Positions 19,722 to 31,162 of a DNA stretch of 64,000 bases are shown in pieces; position 1 is the stretch's first letter, and the number at the start of each line of letters is the position of its first letter. The notes under the pieces were generated by a model. The model was not told the DNA's origin. It did not search any database and saw only the letters and a list, made by a program, of their open reading frames with translations. The translations under genes were made by a program, and so were the position numbers. The stretch is taken from the NCBI RefSeq assembly GCF_003614885.1, contig NZ_QZMS01000016.1, positions 1-64,000 on the forward strand. The letters are read 5' to 3'. This DNA comes from Photobacterium salinisoli. Lineage in GTDB: Bacteria > Pseudomonadota > Gammaproteobacteria > Enterobacterales > Vibrionaceae.

Positions 19722-21380
19722 ATGGAACCTTTCAACCCGGCCACCAGCCAGGATACCCACGCGGTACTGAACCAGCCAAAACCCTTAGAAAACTACAACG
19801 CATATGACTCTGACAGCATATTAAAATATTGGGTAGCACAGTTTTCCGGGGACTGGGCAAACAGCCGGCTGTCGCGTTTTGGTCATCATACAGGTCATGA
19901 ATTACAGAAAGCCGGCTTTCTGGCCAATAAACATTTACCTGAGTTTCAGTCCCATGACCGCTTCGGATACCGGGTTGATCAGGTGGATTACCATCCGGCA
20001 TACCACCAGCTCATGGCGCACGCGATCGAAAACGGCCATACCAGCCTGCCGTGGACACAGCCCAAAGCCGGTGCCCATGTTGCCCGGGCGGCGCTGGCCT
20101 TTATGCACAACCAGGCCGATCCCGGCTCAGGCTGCCCGCTGACCATGACCTTTGCCTGCGTGCCGGCCCTGCAGCACCAGCCTGACGTTGCAGCACTCTG
20201 GCTGCCGAAAATCACAGCCCCTGTCTATGACGGCAGTAACAAGCCTTATTTCGACAAAGCCGGCGTCACCATAGGCATGGCGATGACAGAAAAACAGGGC
20301 GGATCGGACGTGCGGGCAAACAGCACACTGGCAACGCCTGTCGCTGACGCCGGACCGGGAAAACTCTACAGCCTGGTCGGCCATAAATGGTTCTGCTCGG
20401 CACCTATGTGTGATGCGTTTCTTGTCCTGGCCAAAACCGGCGAGACGCTGTCCTGTTTCCTGGTACCGCGCTGGCGTGAGGACGGCAGTAAAAACCCGAT
20501 GCAAATCCAGCGCCTGAAAAACAAGCTCGGGAATAAATCCAATGCCAGCTCTGAAATCGAATTTCGCGGCGCACACGGCTGGCTGCTTGGCGAGGAAGGA
20601 CGGGGGATCCGCACCATTATTGATATGGTCGCCCTCACCCGCTATGACTGCATGATTGGCTCCAGTGCACTGATGGCTCAGGCCGCCAAAGAAGCTATCT
20701 GGCATACTTCAGGCCGCAGCGTCTTTGGCCGCAATCTTCACGACCAGCCACTGATGATCAATGTCCTGGCTGATCTGGCACTCGAAGCCGAAGCGGCACT
20801 GGCGATCACCATGCGCATTGCTCATGCTCTGGATAACAGCAAGGACAGCAAGCAAGCGGCACTGATCCGCAGTGCAACGGCCATCGGCAAATACTGGATC
20901 TGCAAGCGGGCAATTCAGCATACCGCCGAGGCGATGGAGTGCATCGGCGGTGTGGGCTACGTCGAAGAAAACATTGCCAGCCGGCTGTATCGCGAAGCCC
21001 CGGTCAATTCGATCTGGGAAGGCTCTGGCAATGTACAGTGCCTGGATCTGTTACGTGTGCTGCAGCGCGAACCCGATACCTTCAGCGCCCTGTTTGCCGA
21101 ATTTGATCAGGCACAAGGTAAGCACCCACTTTTCGATCGCAAGCTGGCACAACTGAAAGCCGAATTTGCCAGCACAGACAACATTGAGGTACGTGCCCGG
21201 CAAATGATGGAGCAGTTGGCGCTGATCTGGCAGGCCGCGACCCTGTTCAGCTATGGCGAACCCCACATTGCCGAGGCCTTCGCCCAGGCTCGCTTAACCG
21301 ATCATTTTTTCCAGTTCGGCACCCTGCCGGCAGACATCGATGCCAAATCCATCGTTGAGCGGGCGCTGGCCAAAATCTGA
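19722..21380 (+). CDS. aidB: AidB-type acyl-CoA dehydrogenase
   Basis: FAD-containing acyl-CoA dehydrogenase homologue of the AidB branch. E. coli AidB binds DNA, protects against alkylating agents and has weak isovaleryl-CoA dehydrogenase activity. The protein contains the FAD/substrate signature MAMTEKQGGSDVRANST, WFCSAPMCDAFLVLA, GVGYVEENIASRLYREAPVN with the family arginine/glutamate positions, and IWEGSGNVQCLDLLRVL. I start at the ATG at 19722 (552 residues), because HAVLNQPKPL then aligns near the E. coli N terminus and AAGAGAG precedes it; the frame is open from 19644 (578 residues). It is followed by a broken acyl-CoA ligase, so the cluster may once have handled a fatty-acyl substrate. 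Confidence 0.88.
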   Translation: MEPFNPATSQDTHAVLNQPKPLENYNAYDSDSILKYWVAQFSGDWANSRLSRFGHHTGHELQKAGFLANKHLPEFQSHDRFGYRVDQVDYHPAYHQLMAHAIENGHTSLPWTQPKAGAHVARAALAFMHNQADPGSGCPLTMTFACVPALQHQPDVAALWLPKITAPVYDGSNKPYFDKAGVTIGMAMTEKQGGSDVRANSTLATPVADAGPGKLYSLVGHKWFCSAPMCDAFLVLAKTGETLSCFLVPRWREDGSKNPMQIQRLKNKLGNKSNASSEIEFRGAHGWLLGEEGRGIRTIIDMVALTRYDCMIGSSALMAQAAKEAIWHTSGRSVFGRNLHDQPLMINVLADLALEAEAALAITMRIAHALDNSKDSKQAALIRSATAIGKYWICKRAIQHTAEAMECIGGVGYVEENIASRLYREAPVNSIWEGSGNVQCLDLLRVLQREPDTFSALFAEFDQAQGKHPLFDRKLAQLKAEFASTDNIEVRARQMMEQLALIWQAATLFSYGEPHIAEAFAQARLTDHFFQFGTLPADIDAKSIVERALAKI

Positions 21381-21455
21381 ACCTCCCCCTTATAACAATA
21401 AGCCTCCGCCATGATGCGGAGGCAATCCCTGAACGGAACAAGAAGAGAGATCATC

Positions 21456-21985
21456 ATGGATGCATACCAATAGCTGAACACCTTACTAACCTGGCGGATT
21501 TTCTGGAAGACGGTTTTGCCCGCTATACGCATAACCCGGCCTTTCACTGCCTGGGACAAACCCTGACCTATAACGACATTGAGCAGCGCTCGCGGCATCT
21601 GGCGCAGTGGCTGCAGCACCAGAGCGGGCTGCAGGCCGGTGAGCTGGGTTTCATCGCACCAGATGGTTACATCAAGATAGTCGATCGCCTCAAAGACATG
21701 ATCATAGTGTCCGGATTTAACGTGTACCCGAACGAGATTGAAGAAGTGCTGTGTCGTCACCAACACATTGTCGAAGCGGCTGTAGTCGGTGAGGCCGATG
21801 AGAAAACCGGCGAAGCGGTCCATGCGCACATCACCACCTCCGCCCGGTTAAACGAAGCGGATGTCATCGCCTTCTGCCGCGAGCACCTGACAGCCAACAA
21901 GGTGCCCAAACGTATTTCCGTGCATCAGGAATTACCTAAATCCACGGTCGGTAAAATCCTTCGCCATGAACTGCGCACGACCTGA
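21456..21985 (+). pseudogene. long-chain acyl-CoA ligase (FadD-like) remnant with large internal deletion
   Basis: The ATG at 21456 opens a frame that stops after five codons. One base later a second frame (from 21467) runs without stops to 21985. It encodes an AMP-ligase N terminus (PIAEHLTNLADFLEDGFARY, TYNDIEQRSRHLAQWLQ, GLQAG) joined directly to the C terminus (ELGFIAPDGYIKIVDRLKDM, IIVSGFNVYPNEIEEVL, LPKSTVGKILRHEL with the conserved lysine). The roughly 380 residues between them, including the ATP-binding P-loop and the adenylation core, are missing. The junction reads GCCGGTGAGCTGG, compatible with recombination at a short shared GGTGA-type sequence. The product cannot be an active ligase. 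It follows aidB and was probably its operon partner. Confidence 0.85.
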
Positions 21986-22003
21986 GTAACCAGAATAACC
22001 CGC

Positions 22004-22035
22004 ATAAAAAAACGCCGCTCTGTCTGAGCGGCGTT
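22004..22035 (-). terminator. rho-independent terminator of gyrB (works for both strands)
   Basis: Perfect 10-bp stem AACGCCGCTC (22011-22020) / GAGCGGCGTT (22026-22035) with a 5-base loop. On the minus strand it is followed by seven T. It ends the dnaA-dnaN-recF-gyrB transcript and may also stop readthrough from the aidB side. Confidence 0.9.
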
Positions 22036-22070
22036 TGTCTGTCAACCCTATTGTTTATCCGGCGTACTGG

Positions 22071-24497
<2,427 letters not shown>

Positions 24498-24501
24498 TTA
24501 A

Positions 24502-25593
24502 TTATCTTGCGGTTATTTTACCCTGTTCGACATGAAACATCTTGCCCTTTTCGGCCTTCATATCGCCCAGTTGCTCCTCGCTGATGGCACTGATGACCAC
24601 CTGAGCCTGAGTATCGTGTAATCCCTTTGCCAGCAGTGCACGTTTGCTGCTGTCGAGCTCTGAGGCAAAGTCGTCAATCAGGTAAAGACACTGCTTGCCT
24701 GTTGCCTGACGAAGCTGCTGACCCTGTGCCAATCGCAGCGCACACATCAATAGTTTAAGCTGGCCGCGGGACAGGACATCGTCCACAGGCATAGCCGACA
24801 CCTTGAGCCGCAGATCCGCTTTATTGGGGCCGCTGACGGTATAACCGAGCTGCAGATCCCGCTCAAAGTTGGCGGCCAGCAGCTCGCTGTAAGGGGTCGT
24901 TTTTTCCCAGCCACGGTAGTAGCCGAGCTGAATATCGTATTCCGGCAGAAAATCGCCACAGAAGGCTGTTGCCTGCTCACGCAGGGCATCGATGTAATCC
25001 CGGCGCCAGCCGTCAATCACTTCCGCCAGTTGTGCCAGTTCCTGATCCCAGTAACTGAGTTCACGGTAGCTGCGCGCGGTTTTCAGCAGCGCATTGCGCT
25101 GCCTGGTCAGCCTTTTTACCCGACTCCAGGCCTGATAAAACCGCGGTTCCACGTGAAACACCCCCCAATCGATAAACGCACGACGGTATTTGGGGCCGCC
25201 CACCATCAGCTCAAACCCTTCCGGGGTGATCAGCTGCAACGGCAGAATCTGCGCCAGCTGTGCCACTTTCTGGCCAGTCTGGCCGGCTATTTTAACCTGA
25301 GTCGTGCCATCCCGCTGCTTTCTGATCCCCAGCGGTCGCTCCAGATCACCTTTCAGTGCACTGTCCGCATGCACCCGGCCATGCAGTACCAGTTCATCCT
25401 GACCATGGCGGATAATCCGGCTGGTCAGGTGGCTACGAAAGGAGCGGCCATGGCCGAGAAAATAGATGGCTTCCAGTAAACTGGTTTTACCGCTGCCATT
25501 GGCACCGACCAGAAAATTGAACCCCTCCGAGAAGGTGAGATCGCAGGCCTCAAGATTACGAAAATCTTTAACAATGAATCGCGTTAACGCCAT
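24502..25593 (-). CDS. recF: DNA replication and repair protein RecF
   Basis: SMC-like ATPase that with RecO and RecR loads RecA at single-strand gaps and stalled forks. The 363-residue protein has the Walker [21 protein letters not shown] (about 28-47), an SMC-type signature [17 protein letters not shown] and the Walker [14 protein letters not shown]. Length is normal. It overlaps nothing: dnaN is 3 bp upstream and gyrB 19 bp downstream. Its coding sequence contains a parS-like 16-mer (25145-25160) encoding part of GVFHVEPRF, and a more degenerate one near its C terminus (24524-24539, encoding MFHVEQG). Confidence 0.98.
   Translation of the reverse strand: MALTRFIVKDFRNLEACDLTFSEGFNFLVGANGSGKTSLLEAIYFLGHGRSFRSHLTSRIIRHGQDELVLHGRVHADSALKGDLERPLGIRKQRDGTTQVKIAGQTGQKVAQLAQILPLQLITPEGFELMVGGPKYRRAFIDWGVFHVEPRFYQAWSRVKRLTRQRNALLKTARSYRELSYWDQELAQLAEVIDGWRRDYIDALREQATAFCGDFLPEYDIQLGYYRGWEKTTPYSELLAANFERDLQLGYTVSGPNKADLRLKVSAMPVDDVLSRGQLKLLMCALRLAQGQQLRQATGKQCLYLIDDFASELDSSKRALLAKGLHDTQAQVVISAISEEQLGDMKAEKGKMFHVEQGKITAR
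25145..25160. promoter_or_regulatory. parS-like site 5 inside recF (14/16)
   Basis: GGTTCCACGTGAAACA is the exact reverse complement of parS-like site 2 and differs from the consensus at two positions in one half. Its position inside a coding sequence, 11 kb from oriC, still allows ParB nucleation. Confidence 0.7.
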
Positions 25594-25596
25594 AGG

Positions 25597-26697
25597 TTAG
25601 AGCCGGATCGGCATAACCACGTACAGCGCATCACTGTCAGCGACATCTTCAATAAGGGTACTGGCGGTCGCATCCGTCATCGAAATACGCACCTGATCGC
25701 ATTTCAGGGTATTGAGCACATCCAGGATATAACTGACGTTAAACCCAATCTCCAGCTCGTCGCCCTGGAAGTCGACATCCAGCACTTCTTCTGCTTCTTC
25801 CTGCTCCGGGTTGTTGGCCGTGATCCGCATTTCATTGTTGCTCAGGTTCACCCGCACACCGCGGAATTTCTCATTCGATAAAATGGCGGCGCGGGAAAAG
25901 GCCTGACGGAGTTCCTCGCAGCTGGCTTGCAAAAACTTGCTGCTGTTTTGCGGCAACACACGGCGATAATCCGGGAAACGGCCATCAACCAGTTTTGAGG
26001 TGAAAATGAAATTGTTCACCACGGCACGCAGGTTCGACTGGCCAATCTGCAGCACGACCTCGGCATCCGGGCTATCGAGCAAACGCATTAACTCCATCAC
26101 CCCTTTACGCGGCAGGATAATTTGCTTGCCTGGCATGTCGCTCTCGGTCTCCACAGTGCAAACCGCCATACGGTGCCCATCGGTCGCCACAGAGCGCAGC
26201 TGTTTACCATCGGTTTCCATCAGCATACCGTTCAGGTAGTAACGCACATCCTGATTGGCCATGGAAAACTGGGTACTTTCAATCAGCTGGCGTAACTGGC
26301 CCTGTGCCAGATGCAGTTCAACATCGCTTTGCCAGTCTTCAATATTGGGAAAGTCGCTGGCCGGCAGCGTCGTCAGTGAGTAACGACTACGGCCAGAGCG
26401 CAGTAGCAGCCTGTCACCCTGCAATTCAATCTTGAGTTGCGCACTGTCTGGCAGGCCGCGGCAGATATCGAGAAATTTCCGGGCAGGCACAGTGGTCGCC
26501 CCCGGTTCCCAGTCGCCGTCCAGTGCCAGATTGGCCACCAGCTCCACTTCCAGATCGGTCGCAGTCAGAGACAGCTTACCCGCTTCTACCTGCAGCAACA
26601 GGTTGCCGAGGATAGGCAGTGCCGGACGGCCACCCAGGGCACCGTTTACCTGCTGCAGAGGTTTAATGAGATGTTCTCGTTCAACGGAAAATTTCAT
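25597..26697 (-). CDS. dnaN: DNA polymerase III beta sliding clamp
   Basis: The ring-shaped dimer that tethers Pol III and other polymerases to DNA. The 366-residue protein starts MKFSVEREHLIKPLQQVNGA and ends with the conserved DALYVVMPIRL, the C-terminal M-P-x-R-L clamp signature. Three repeated clamp folds occupy the length, as in E. coli DnaN (366). It lies 1 bp after dnaA and 3 bp before recF, so the group is translationally tight. Confidence 0.99.
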   Translation of the reverse strand: MKFSVEREHLIKPLQQVNGALGGRPALPILGNLLLQVEAGKLSLTATDLEVELVANLALDGDWEPGATTVPARKFLDICRGLPDSAQLKIELQGDRLLLRSGRSRYSLTTLPASDFPNIEDWQSDVELHLAQGQLRQLIESTQFSMANQDVRYYLNGMLMETDGKQLRSVATDGHRMAVCTVETESDMPGKQIILPRKGVMELMRLLDSPDAEVVLQIGQSNLRAVVNNFIFTSKLVDGRFPDYRRVLPQNSSKFLQASCEELRQAFSRAAILSNEKFRGVRVNLSNNEMRITANNPEQEEAEEVLDVDFQGDELEIGFNVSYILDVLNTLKCDQVRISMTDATASTLIEDVADSDALYVVMPIRL

Positions 26698-26698
26698 A

Positions 26699-28093
26699 TT
26701 ACGACGACAATGTCCTGATCAGGTTAGAGTAATCTTCTTTAATATCATGGCTTTCTTCACGCAACTGTTCGATTTTACGACACGCGTGGAGCACAGTAGT
26801 ATGGTCGCGGCCACCAAATGCATCACCGATTTCCGGCAGGCTGTGGTTAGTCAGCTCTTTGGCCAGGGCCATCGCCATCTGACGAGGGCGGGCCACCGAT
26901 CGGGAACGGCGCTTGGAGAGCATATCAGCCATCTTGATTTTATAGTACTCGGCCACTGTCTTTTGAATGTTATCAATTGTGACCAGCTTTTCCTGCAGCG
27001 CCAGCAAGTCACGCAGTGCTTCGCGGACAAAATCAATCGTGATGGCACGGCCGGTAAAATTGGCGTTGGCAATCACCCGGTTCAGCGCCCCTTCCAGCTC
27101 ACGCACGTTCGAGCGCAGACGCTTGGCAATAAAGAAAGCCACTTCATCGGCCAGGCGAATGTTGTGGTCTTCGGCCTTTTTCATCAGGATAGCTACCCGG
27201 GTTTCCAGTTCAGGCGGCTCAATCGCCACAGTCAGCCCCCAGCCAAAGCGGGACTTCAGGCGATCTTCCACCCCGCTGATCTCGCGCGGGTAACGGTCTG
27301 AGGTCAGGATGATCTGTTGGTTACCTTCCAGCAGGGCATTGAAGGTATGGAAAAACTCTTCCTGCGAGCGCTCTTTATTGGCAAAGAACTGAATATCATC
27401 GATCAGCAGAGCATCGACGCTGCGGTAGTAGCGCTTAAATTCTTCAATCGCATTGTTCTGCAGAGCCTTTACCATGTCCTGAACAAAACGCTCAGAGTGC
27501 ATGTAGACCACTTTGGCGTTAGGTTTGCGATCCGCAATGGCGTTACCCACAGCATGCAGCAAGTGGGTTTTACCCAGACCTGTGCCACCATAGAGAAACA
27601 AGGGGTTGTACGCCGCACCCGGGTTATCCGCCACCTGGCGGCAGGCGGCCAGCCCGAGCTGGTTCGATTTACCTTCAACAAAATTGTTGAAGTTATGTTT
27701 CGGGTTAACGTTGGAGCGGTAACCTTTTTGCGATTCCGGCTGAACCGGCGATGGGGCCGGCTCCCAGGTCGGTGACGGCGGATCGATTTTATCCCCGCTC
27801 ACCACAGCGGCTGGCTGAGGCGGCGGCACAGTCACAGGCTTGCTGCCCACTTCAAAACGCAGCATTGGGGTATCAGCACCGCAAAATTCATTTAACAGGC
27901 GGTTGATACTATTGAGGTACTTATCCCGTACCCAGTCCAACACAAATCGGTTCGGGGCGAACAAGGTCAAGGTGTTGTCGTTTAACTCGGCCTGTAGCGG
28001 ACGAACCCACATGCTGAATTCCGTGGCAGGGAGTTCTTCCTGAAGGCGTTGAAGGCACTGCAGCCAAAGCGAAGATGACAAGTTCGACTCCAC
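26699..28093 (-). CDS. dnaA: chromosomal replication initiator DnaA
   Basis: AAA+ initiator that binds DnaA boxes at oriC and melts the unwinding element. The 464-residue protein has domain I (about 1-85, [20 protein letters not shown]), a proline-rich linker (90-125), and domain III with Walker [18 protein letters not shown] and Walker [17 protein letters not shown]. Domain IV carries the DNA-binding signature [18 protein letters not shown]. The gene points away from oriC, which is 8 kb to the right. Its upstream region has a dense GATC/DnaA-box cluster, consistent with autorepression and SeqA control. Co-transcribed with dnaN, recF and gyrB. Confidence 0.99.
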   Translation of the reverse strand: MESNLSSSLWLQCLQRLQEELPATEFSMWVRPLQAELNDNTLTLFAPNRFVLDWVRDKYLNSINRLLNEFCGADTPMLRFEVGSKPVTVPPPQPAAVVSGDKIDPPSPTWEPAPSPVQPESQKGYRSNVNPKHNFNNFVEGKSNQLGLAACRQVADNPGAAYNPLFLYGGTGLGKTHLLHAVGNAIADRKPNAKVVYMHSERFVQDMVKALQNNAIEEFKRYYRSVDALLIDDIQFFANKERSQEEFFHTFNALLEGNQQIILTSDRYPREISGVEDRLKSRFGWGLTVAIEPPELETRVAILMKKAEDHNIRLADEVAFFIAKRLRSNVRELEGALNRVIANANFTGRAITIDFVREALRDLLALQEKLVTIDNIQKTVAEYYKIKMADMLSKRRSRSVARPRQMAMALAKELTNHSLPEIGDAFGGRDHTTVLHACRKIEQLREESHDIKEDYSNLIRTLSS

Positions 28094-28493
28094 ATTGAAT
28101 AACGAAAATACGAAAAGGGACGCAATTTTATACCTGCTGGCTTAGGATCTCCAGCAAAGAGATCCCAGATCCAGTGAATAAGATCTAAGTTATTCACACA
28201 GATCCCACAAGCCAGGGGCAGATCAGCACAGTTTAGCCTAGTCTTACCCACAGTTATTTGCACAATCAACAGGATCTTGAGGACAAAAACAGCAGATTGC
28301 CTATTAAAAGGCTATCATTTCATGCCTTATATAAGCAGCAGCCGCTTTTACCTGCACAAACTTTTCCGCTTCGCCGAGTAATAGCCCCTATAGTTATTAC
28401 AAATAACTTTTGGTTATTTAAGCATTGTTCTTACTGACAAGTAGGATGATAGGAATCACCCTACAAAAACAACATCATCTCAGGAGTAGACAG
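28094..28493. promoter_or_regulatory. dnaA regulatory region with DnaA boxes and GATC cluster
   Basis: Between dnaA (minus) and the ABC transporter gene (plus) lie seven GATC sites within 28144-28277, a DnaA box TTATTCACA (28190-28198) and a one-mismatch box TTACCCACA (28244-28252). Dam sites and DnaA boxes in the dnaA promoter are known to mediate SeqA sequestration and autoregulation in enterics. No gene is supported here. The right end holds the promoter and ribosome-binding site (CAGGAG) of the binding-protein gene. Confidence 0.7.
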
Positions 28494-29249
28494 ATGAAAA
28501 ACTGGGTTAAAGTTTCATTAACCGCCCTTACACTTGGTCTGAGCGTCAGCCAGGCAGCCATTGCTGCTACTGACGTTAAAGTCGGCATGTCTGGCCGCTA
28601 CTTCCCGTTCACTTTCGTGAAACAAGATCAGCTGCAGGGATTTGAAGTCGATCTGTGGAATGAAATTGGTAAACGTAACGATTACAAAGTGGAATATGTT
28701 ACCGCCAACTTCTCCGGTCTGTTTGGTTTGCTGGAAACCGGCCGTATTGACACGATTTCTAACCAGATCACTATCACTGATGAGCGTAAAGCCAAATACG
28801 TATTCAGCGACCCTTATGTGATTGACGGTGCGCAACTGGTGGTGCGTAAAGGTAACGAAAACATTAAGAGCACAGACGATCTGAACGGCAAAACCGTGGG
28901 TGTGAATCTGGGCTCTAACTACGAGCAACTGCTGCGTGGCCTGGATAATGCTGATGAAATTACCATCAAAACTTATGACACCGGCATTGAACACGATGTC
29001 GCGCTGGGCCGGACTGACGCCTTCGTGATGGACCGTTTGTCTTCTGTTGAACTGATCAATAAAGCAGGCTTGCCGCTGCAGCTGGCGGGGCCGACTTTTG
29101 AGCGCATTGAAAATGCCTGGCCTTTCCAGAATAACGAAAAAGGCCAGCAGTTGCGTGACGAAGTGAACCAGGCGCTGAACGCCATGCGTGAAGACGGCAC
29201 ACTGACCGAAATTTCACAAAAATGGTTCGGTACTGATATTACCCGCTAA
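28494..29249 (+). CDS. amino acid ABC transporter, periplasmic substrate-binding protein
   Basis: Periplasmic binding protein of the polar amino-acid type (SBP_bac_3, FliY/TcyJ-like). The 251-residue precursor has a clear signal peptide (MKNWVKVSLTALTLGLSVSQ, cleavage near AIAA|TDVKVG). The mature protein shows GRYFPFTFVKQDQLQGFEVDL at the start, TGRIDTISNQITITDERKAKY and GKTVGVNLGSNYEQLL. The last two resemble cystine/polar amino-acid binders, but the ligand cannot be read from sequence. The ATG at 28494 is preferred over upstream starts because it gives the signal peptide and has CAGGAG before it. The permease and ATPase genes follow; an intervening hairpin may limit their expression. The same three genes adjoin dnaA in Vibrio. 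Confidence 0.93.
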   Translation: MKNWVKVSLTALTLGLSVSQAAIAATDVKVGMSGRYFPFTFVKQDQLQGFEVDLWNEIGKRNDYKVEYVTANFSGLFGLLETGRIDTISNQITITDERKAKYVFSDPYVIDGAQLVVRKGNENIKSTDDLNGKTVGVNLGSNYEQLLRGLDNADEITIKTYDTGIEHDVALGRTDAFVMDRLSSVELINKAGLPLQLAGPTFERIENAWPFQNNEKGQQLRDEVNQALNAMREDGTLTEISQKWFGTDITR

Positions 29250-29307
29250 TTTGCAGTAATTAATCCTGCCATTTCAGGTCACCTTCCTTATACTAATACG
29301 TAATATC

Positions 29308-29331
29308 AAGACTCACCTTTAGGTGGGTCTT
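29308..29331 (+). terminator. intercistronic hairpin, probable attenuator or mRNA stabiliser
   Basis: Stem AAGACTCACC (29308-29317) / GGTGGGTCTT (29322-29331), 4-base loop and one G-T pair, without a proper T run. It lies between the binding-protein gene and the permease gene. Such hairpins usually raise the level of the binding-protein mRNA relative to the membrane components. Confidence 0.55.
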
Positions 29332-29371
29332 GTCACTTTCGTTATCAATACTCCACGGAACACGCATCCAT

Positions 29372-30043
29372 ATGGGCTTCGATTTTGAATACATGCTGTC
29401 GCTCATGCCTATTTTGCTCAAATACCTGAGCACCACCATGGGCATGGCGGTATGGGGACTGTTTTTTGCGCTGATCATCTCCGTCACCCTGGCTTTGGTT
29501 CGGGTTTATCGGTTACCTGTGCTGGATCAGCTCAGTCAGGTATATATCAGCTTCTTTCGCGGCACTCCCCTGCTGGTACAATTGTTTCTGCTTTATTACG
29601 GCTTGCCGCAAATCTTTCCTCCGCTGGTCGGCCTGGATGCATTCAGTGCTGCCGTAATAGGACTCAGCCTGCACTTTGCCGCCTACATGGCGGAAAGTAT
29701 CCGCGCTGCCATTATCGGTGTCGACCATAGCCAGCGCGAAGCCAGCCTGTCTATCGGCATGACTGAAATGCAGGCCATGCGCCGTATCATACTGCCGCAG
29801 GCGACCCGGGTCGCGCTGCCGTCGCTGATGAACTATTTTATCGACATGATCAAATCCACCTCGCTGGCGTTTACCCTGGGAGTTGCCGAGATCATGGCCA
29901 AGGCGCAGATGGAAGCCTCCTCCAGTTTCAAATTCTTCGAAGCATTCCTGGCTGTCGCCCTGATTTACTGGGGGATAGTGGTGGTACTGACCCGGATTCA
30001 AAACTGGGCAGAAGTGAAACTTAACAGGGCATACGTACGATGA
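29372..30043 (+). CDS. amino acid ABC transporter, permease
   Basis: Inner-membrane permease of the His/Glu/Gln type (BPD_transp_1). The 223-residue protein has about five membrane spans, the family entry segment LLKYLSTTMGMAVWG, FFRGTPLLVQLFLLYYGLP near residues 65-85, and the ATPase-contacting EAA loop EASLSIGMTEMQAMRRIILPQA (quoted in part: EASLSIGMTEMQAMRRI). I start at the ATG at 29372, which gives the family N terminus MGFDFEYML; the frame is open 42 bases upstream. It overlaps the ATPase gene by the ATGA junction at 30040. Confidence 0.92.
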   Translation: MGFDFEYMLSLMPILLKYLSTTMGMAVWGLFFALIISVTLALVRVYRLPVLDQLSQVYISFFRGTPLLVQLFLLYYGLPQIFPPLVGLDAFSAAVIGLSLHFAAYMAESIRAAIIGVDHSQREASLSIGMTEMQAMRRIILPQATRVALPSLMNYFIDMIKSTSLAFTLGVAEIMAKAQMEASSSFKFFEAFLAVALIYWGIVVVLTRIQNWAEVKLNRAYVR

Positions 30044-30777
30044 TTGAGCTGCATAACTTAAGTAAACGCTTTGGCGATAACACCATTTTCTCGGGGATTG
30101 ACCTGTCGATCAGCCAAGGTGAGATTGTCGTGATCATCGGCCCGTCCGGGACAGGAAAATCCACCCTGCTGCGCTGTATCAATTTTCTGGAACAGGCCAA
30201 CACTGGCCATATGACCATTGACGGCATCCATGTTGAAACCCCGGTGGCGACCAAAAAAGACATATTGGCCATTCGACGCAAAACCGGCTTCGTGTTCCAG
30301 AACTATGCCCTGTTCGCCCACATGACGGCCCGGCAGAACATCGCCGAAGGCCTGATCACGGTCAAAGGCTGGCAGAAACAGGCCGCCAACGACAAAGCCC
30401 AACAGATACTCGATGACATCGGGCTGGGCGACAAAGGCGACAGCTACCCGGCAGCCCTGTCCGGCGGCCAGCAGCAAAGGGTCGGCATCGGCCGGGCCAT
30501 GGCGCTGGAAGCCGAGCTGCTGTTATTTGATGAGCCGACCTCCGCGCTGGATCCGGAATGGGTCGGCGAAGTGCTTAACCTGATGAAAATGCTGGCGACA
30601 CGCAACCAGACCATGCTGGTGGTGACCCACGAAATGCAGTTCGCCCGTGAAGTGGCCGACCGAGTGATCTTTATGGCCGACGGTGAGTTTGTTGAACAGG
30701 GATCGCCAGAAGCGATCTTTAACCATGCGCAGGATCCGCGCCTGAAAAAGTTCCTGCGCCAGGTGGGGATCCGGTAA
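30040..30777 (+). CDS. amino acid ABC transporter, ATP-binding protein
   Basis: ATPase of the polar amino-acid uptake class. The 245-residue protein has Walker A IGPSGTGKSTLLRCINFLEQ (about 32-51), Q-loop VFQNYALFAHMT, the ABC signature LSGGQQQRVGIGRAMA, Walker B LLLFDEPTSALDPE and the H-loop VVTHEM. It is the last gene of the three-gene operon and overlaps the permease stop by four bases, so translation is coupled. Confidence 0.95.
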   Translation: MIELHNLSKRFGDNTIFSGIDLSISQGEIVVIIGPSGTGKSTLLRCINFLEQANTGHMTIDGIHVETPVATKKDILAIRRKTGFVFQNYALFAHMTARQNIAEGLITVKGWQKQAANDKAQQILDDIGLGDKGDSYPAALSGGQQQRVGIGRAMALEAELLLFDEPTSALDPEWVGEVLNLMKMLATRNQTMLVVTHEMQFAREVADRVIFMADGEFVEQGSPEAIFNHAQDPRLKKFLRQVGIR

Positions 30778-31013
30778 GGATCCTTGCACTCCGCCCAACA
30801 AAACGTATAATTCAGCGCCCGGGCGCATCCTGACTGAAACAGGATAAAAACCGACCCACAGAGAGGGGGTAAAGATTGACTCCGAGCGGGTCAGTGATTA
30901 CAATTCCGCCTCTTTGTGGACGTAATGGGTTTTTTTGAAGACCTTCCAGGGGTCCTTCGGGCAACCGGTTAACACAAAAACTTAAAACTGATCAGTAATT
31001 TTAAGGTAAAACC
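30778..31013 (+). other. rpmH leader region
   Basis: No gene is seen. It contains the rpmH promoter (30876-30904) and a leader of about 105 bases with possible hairpins (GAAGACC...GGTCCTTC, 30937-30957, and CC-TTCG-GG at 30953-30961). A TAAGGT ribosome-binding site precedes rpmH. Confidence 0.6.
30876..30904 (+). promoter_or_regulatory. sigma-70 promoter of rpmH-rnpA
   Basis: TTGACT (30876-30881) and TACAAT (30899-30904) with an ideal 17-bp spacer, about 110 bp before rpmH. Near-consensus, as expected for a ribosomal-protein operon. Confidence 0.8.
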
Positions 31014-31148
31014 ATGAAACGCACTTTTCAACCTTCAGTTCTAAAGCGCAAGCGTACTCACGGCTTCCGTGCACGCATGGCAACTAAGAACGGTCGCGCT
31101 GTAATCAATGCACGTCGCGCCAAAGGCCGCAAGCGTCTGTCTAAGTAA
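31014..31148 (+). CDS. rpmH: 50S ribosomal protein L34
   Basis: A 44-residue, highly basic protein of the large ribosomal subunit. It starts [20 protein letters not shown] and ends in GRKRLSK, matching L34 over its whole length. A ribosome-binding site (TAAGGT) lies 6-7 bases upstream. It is followed after 14 bp by rnpA; the rpmH-rnpA pair is almost universal beside dnaA. Confidence 0.98.
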   Translation: MKRTFQPSVLKRKRTHGFRARMATKNGRAVINARRAKGRKRLSK

Positions 31149-31162
31149 TCATTGCGATTATT

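Noticed and set aside
21698-21985. A stand-alone 95-residue protein similar to the acyl-CoA ligase C terminus
   Set aside because: The open frame continues upstream into ligase N-terminal sequence, so it is part of the deleted fadD-like remnant and not an independent gene.
24524-24539. Possible sixth parS in the recF 3' end
   Set aside because: TGTTCGACATGAAACA differs in the central CACGTG core, which ParB needs; it is better explained by the conserved RecF C terminus.
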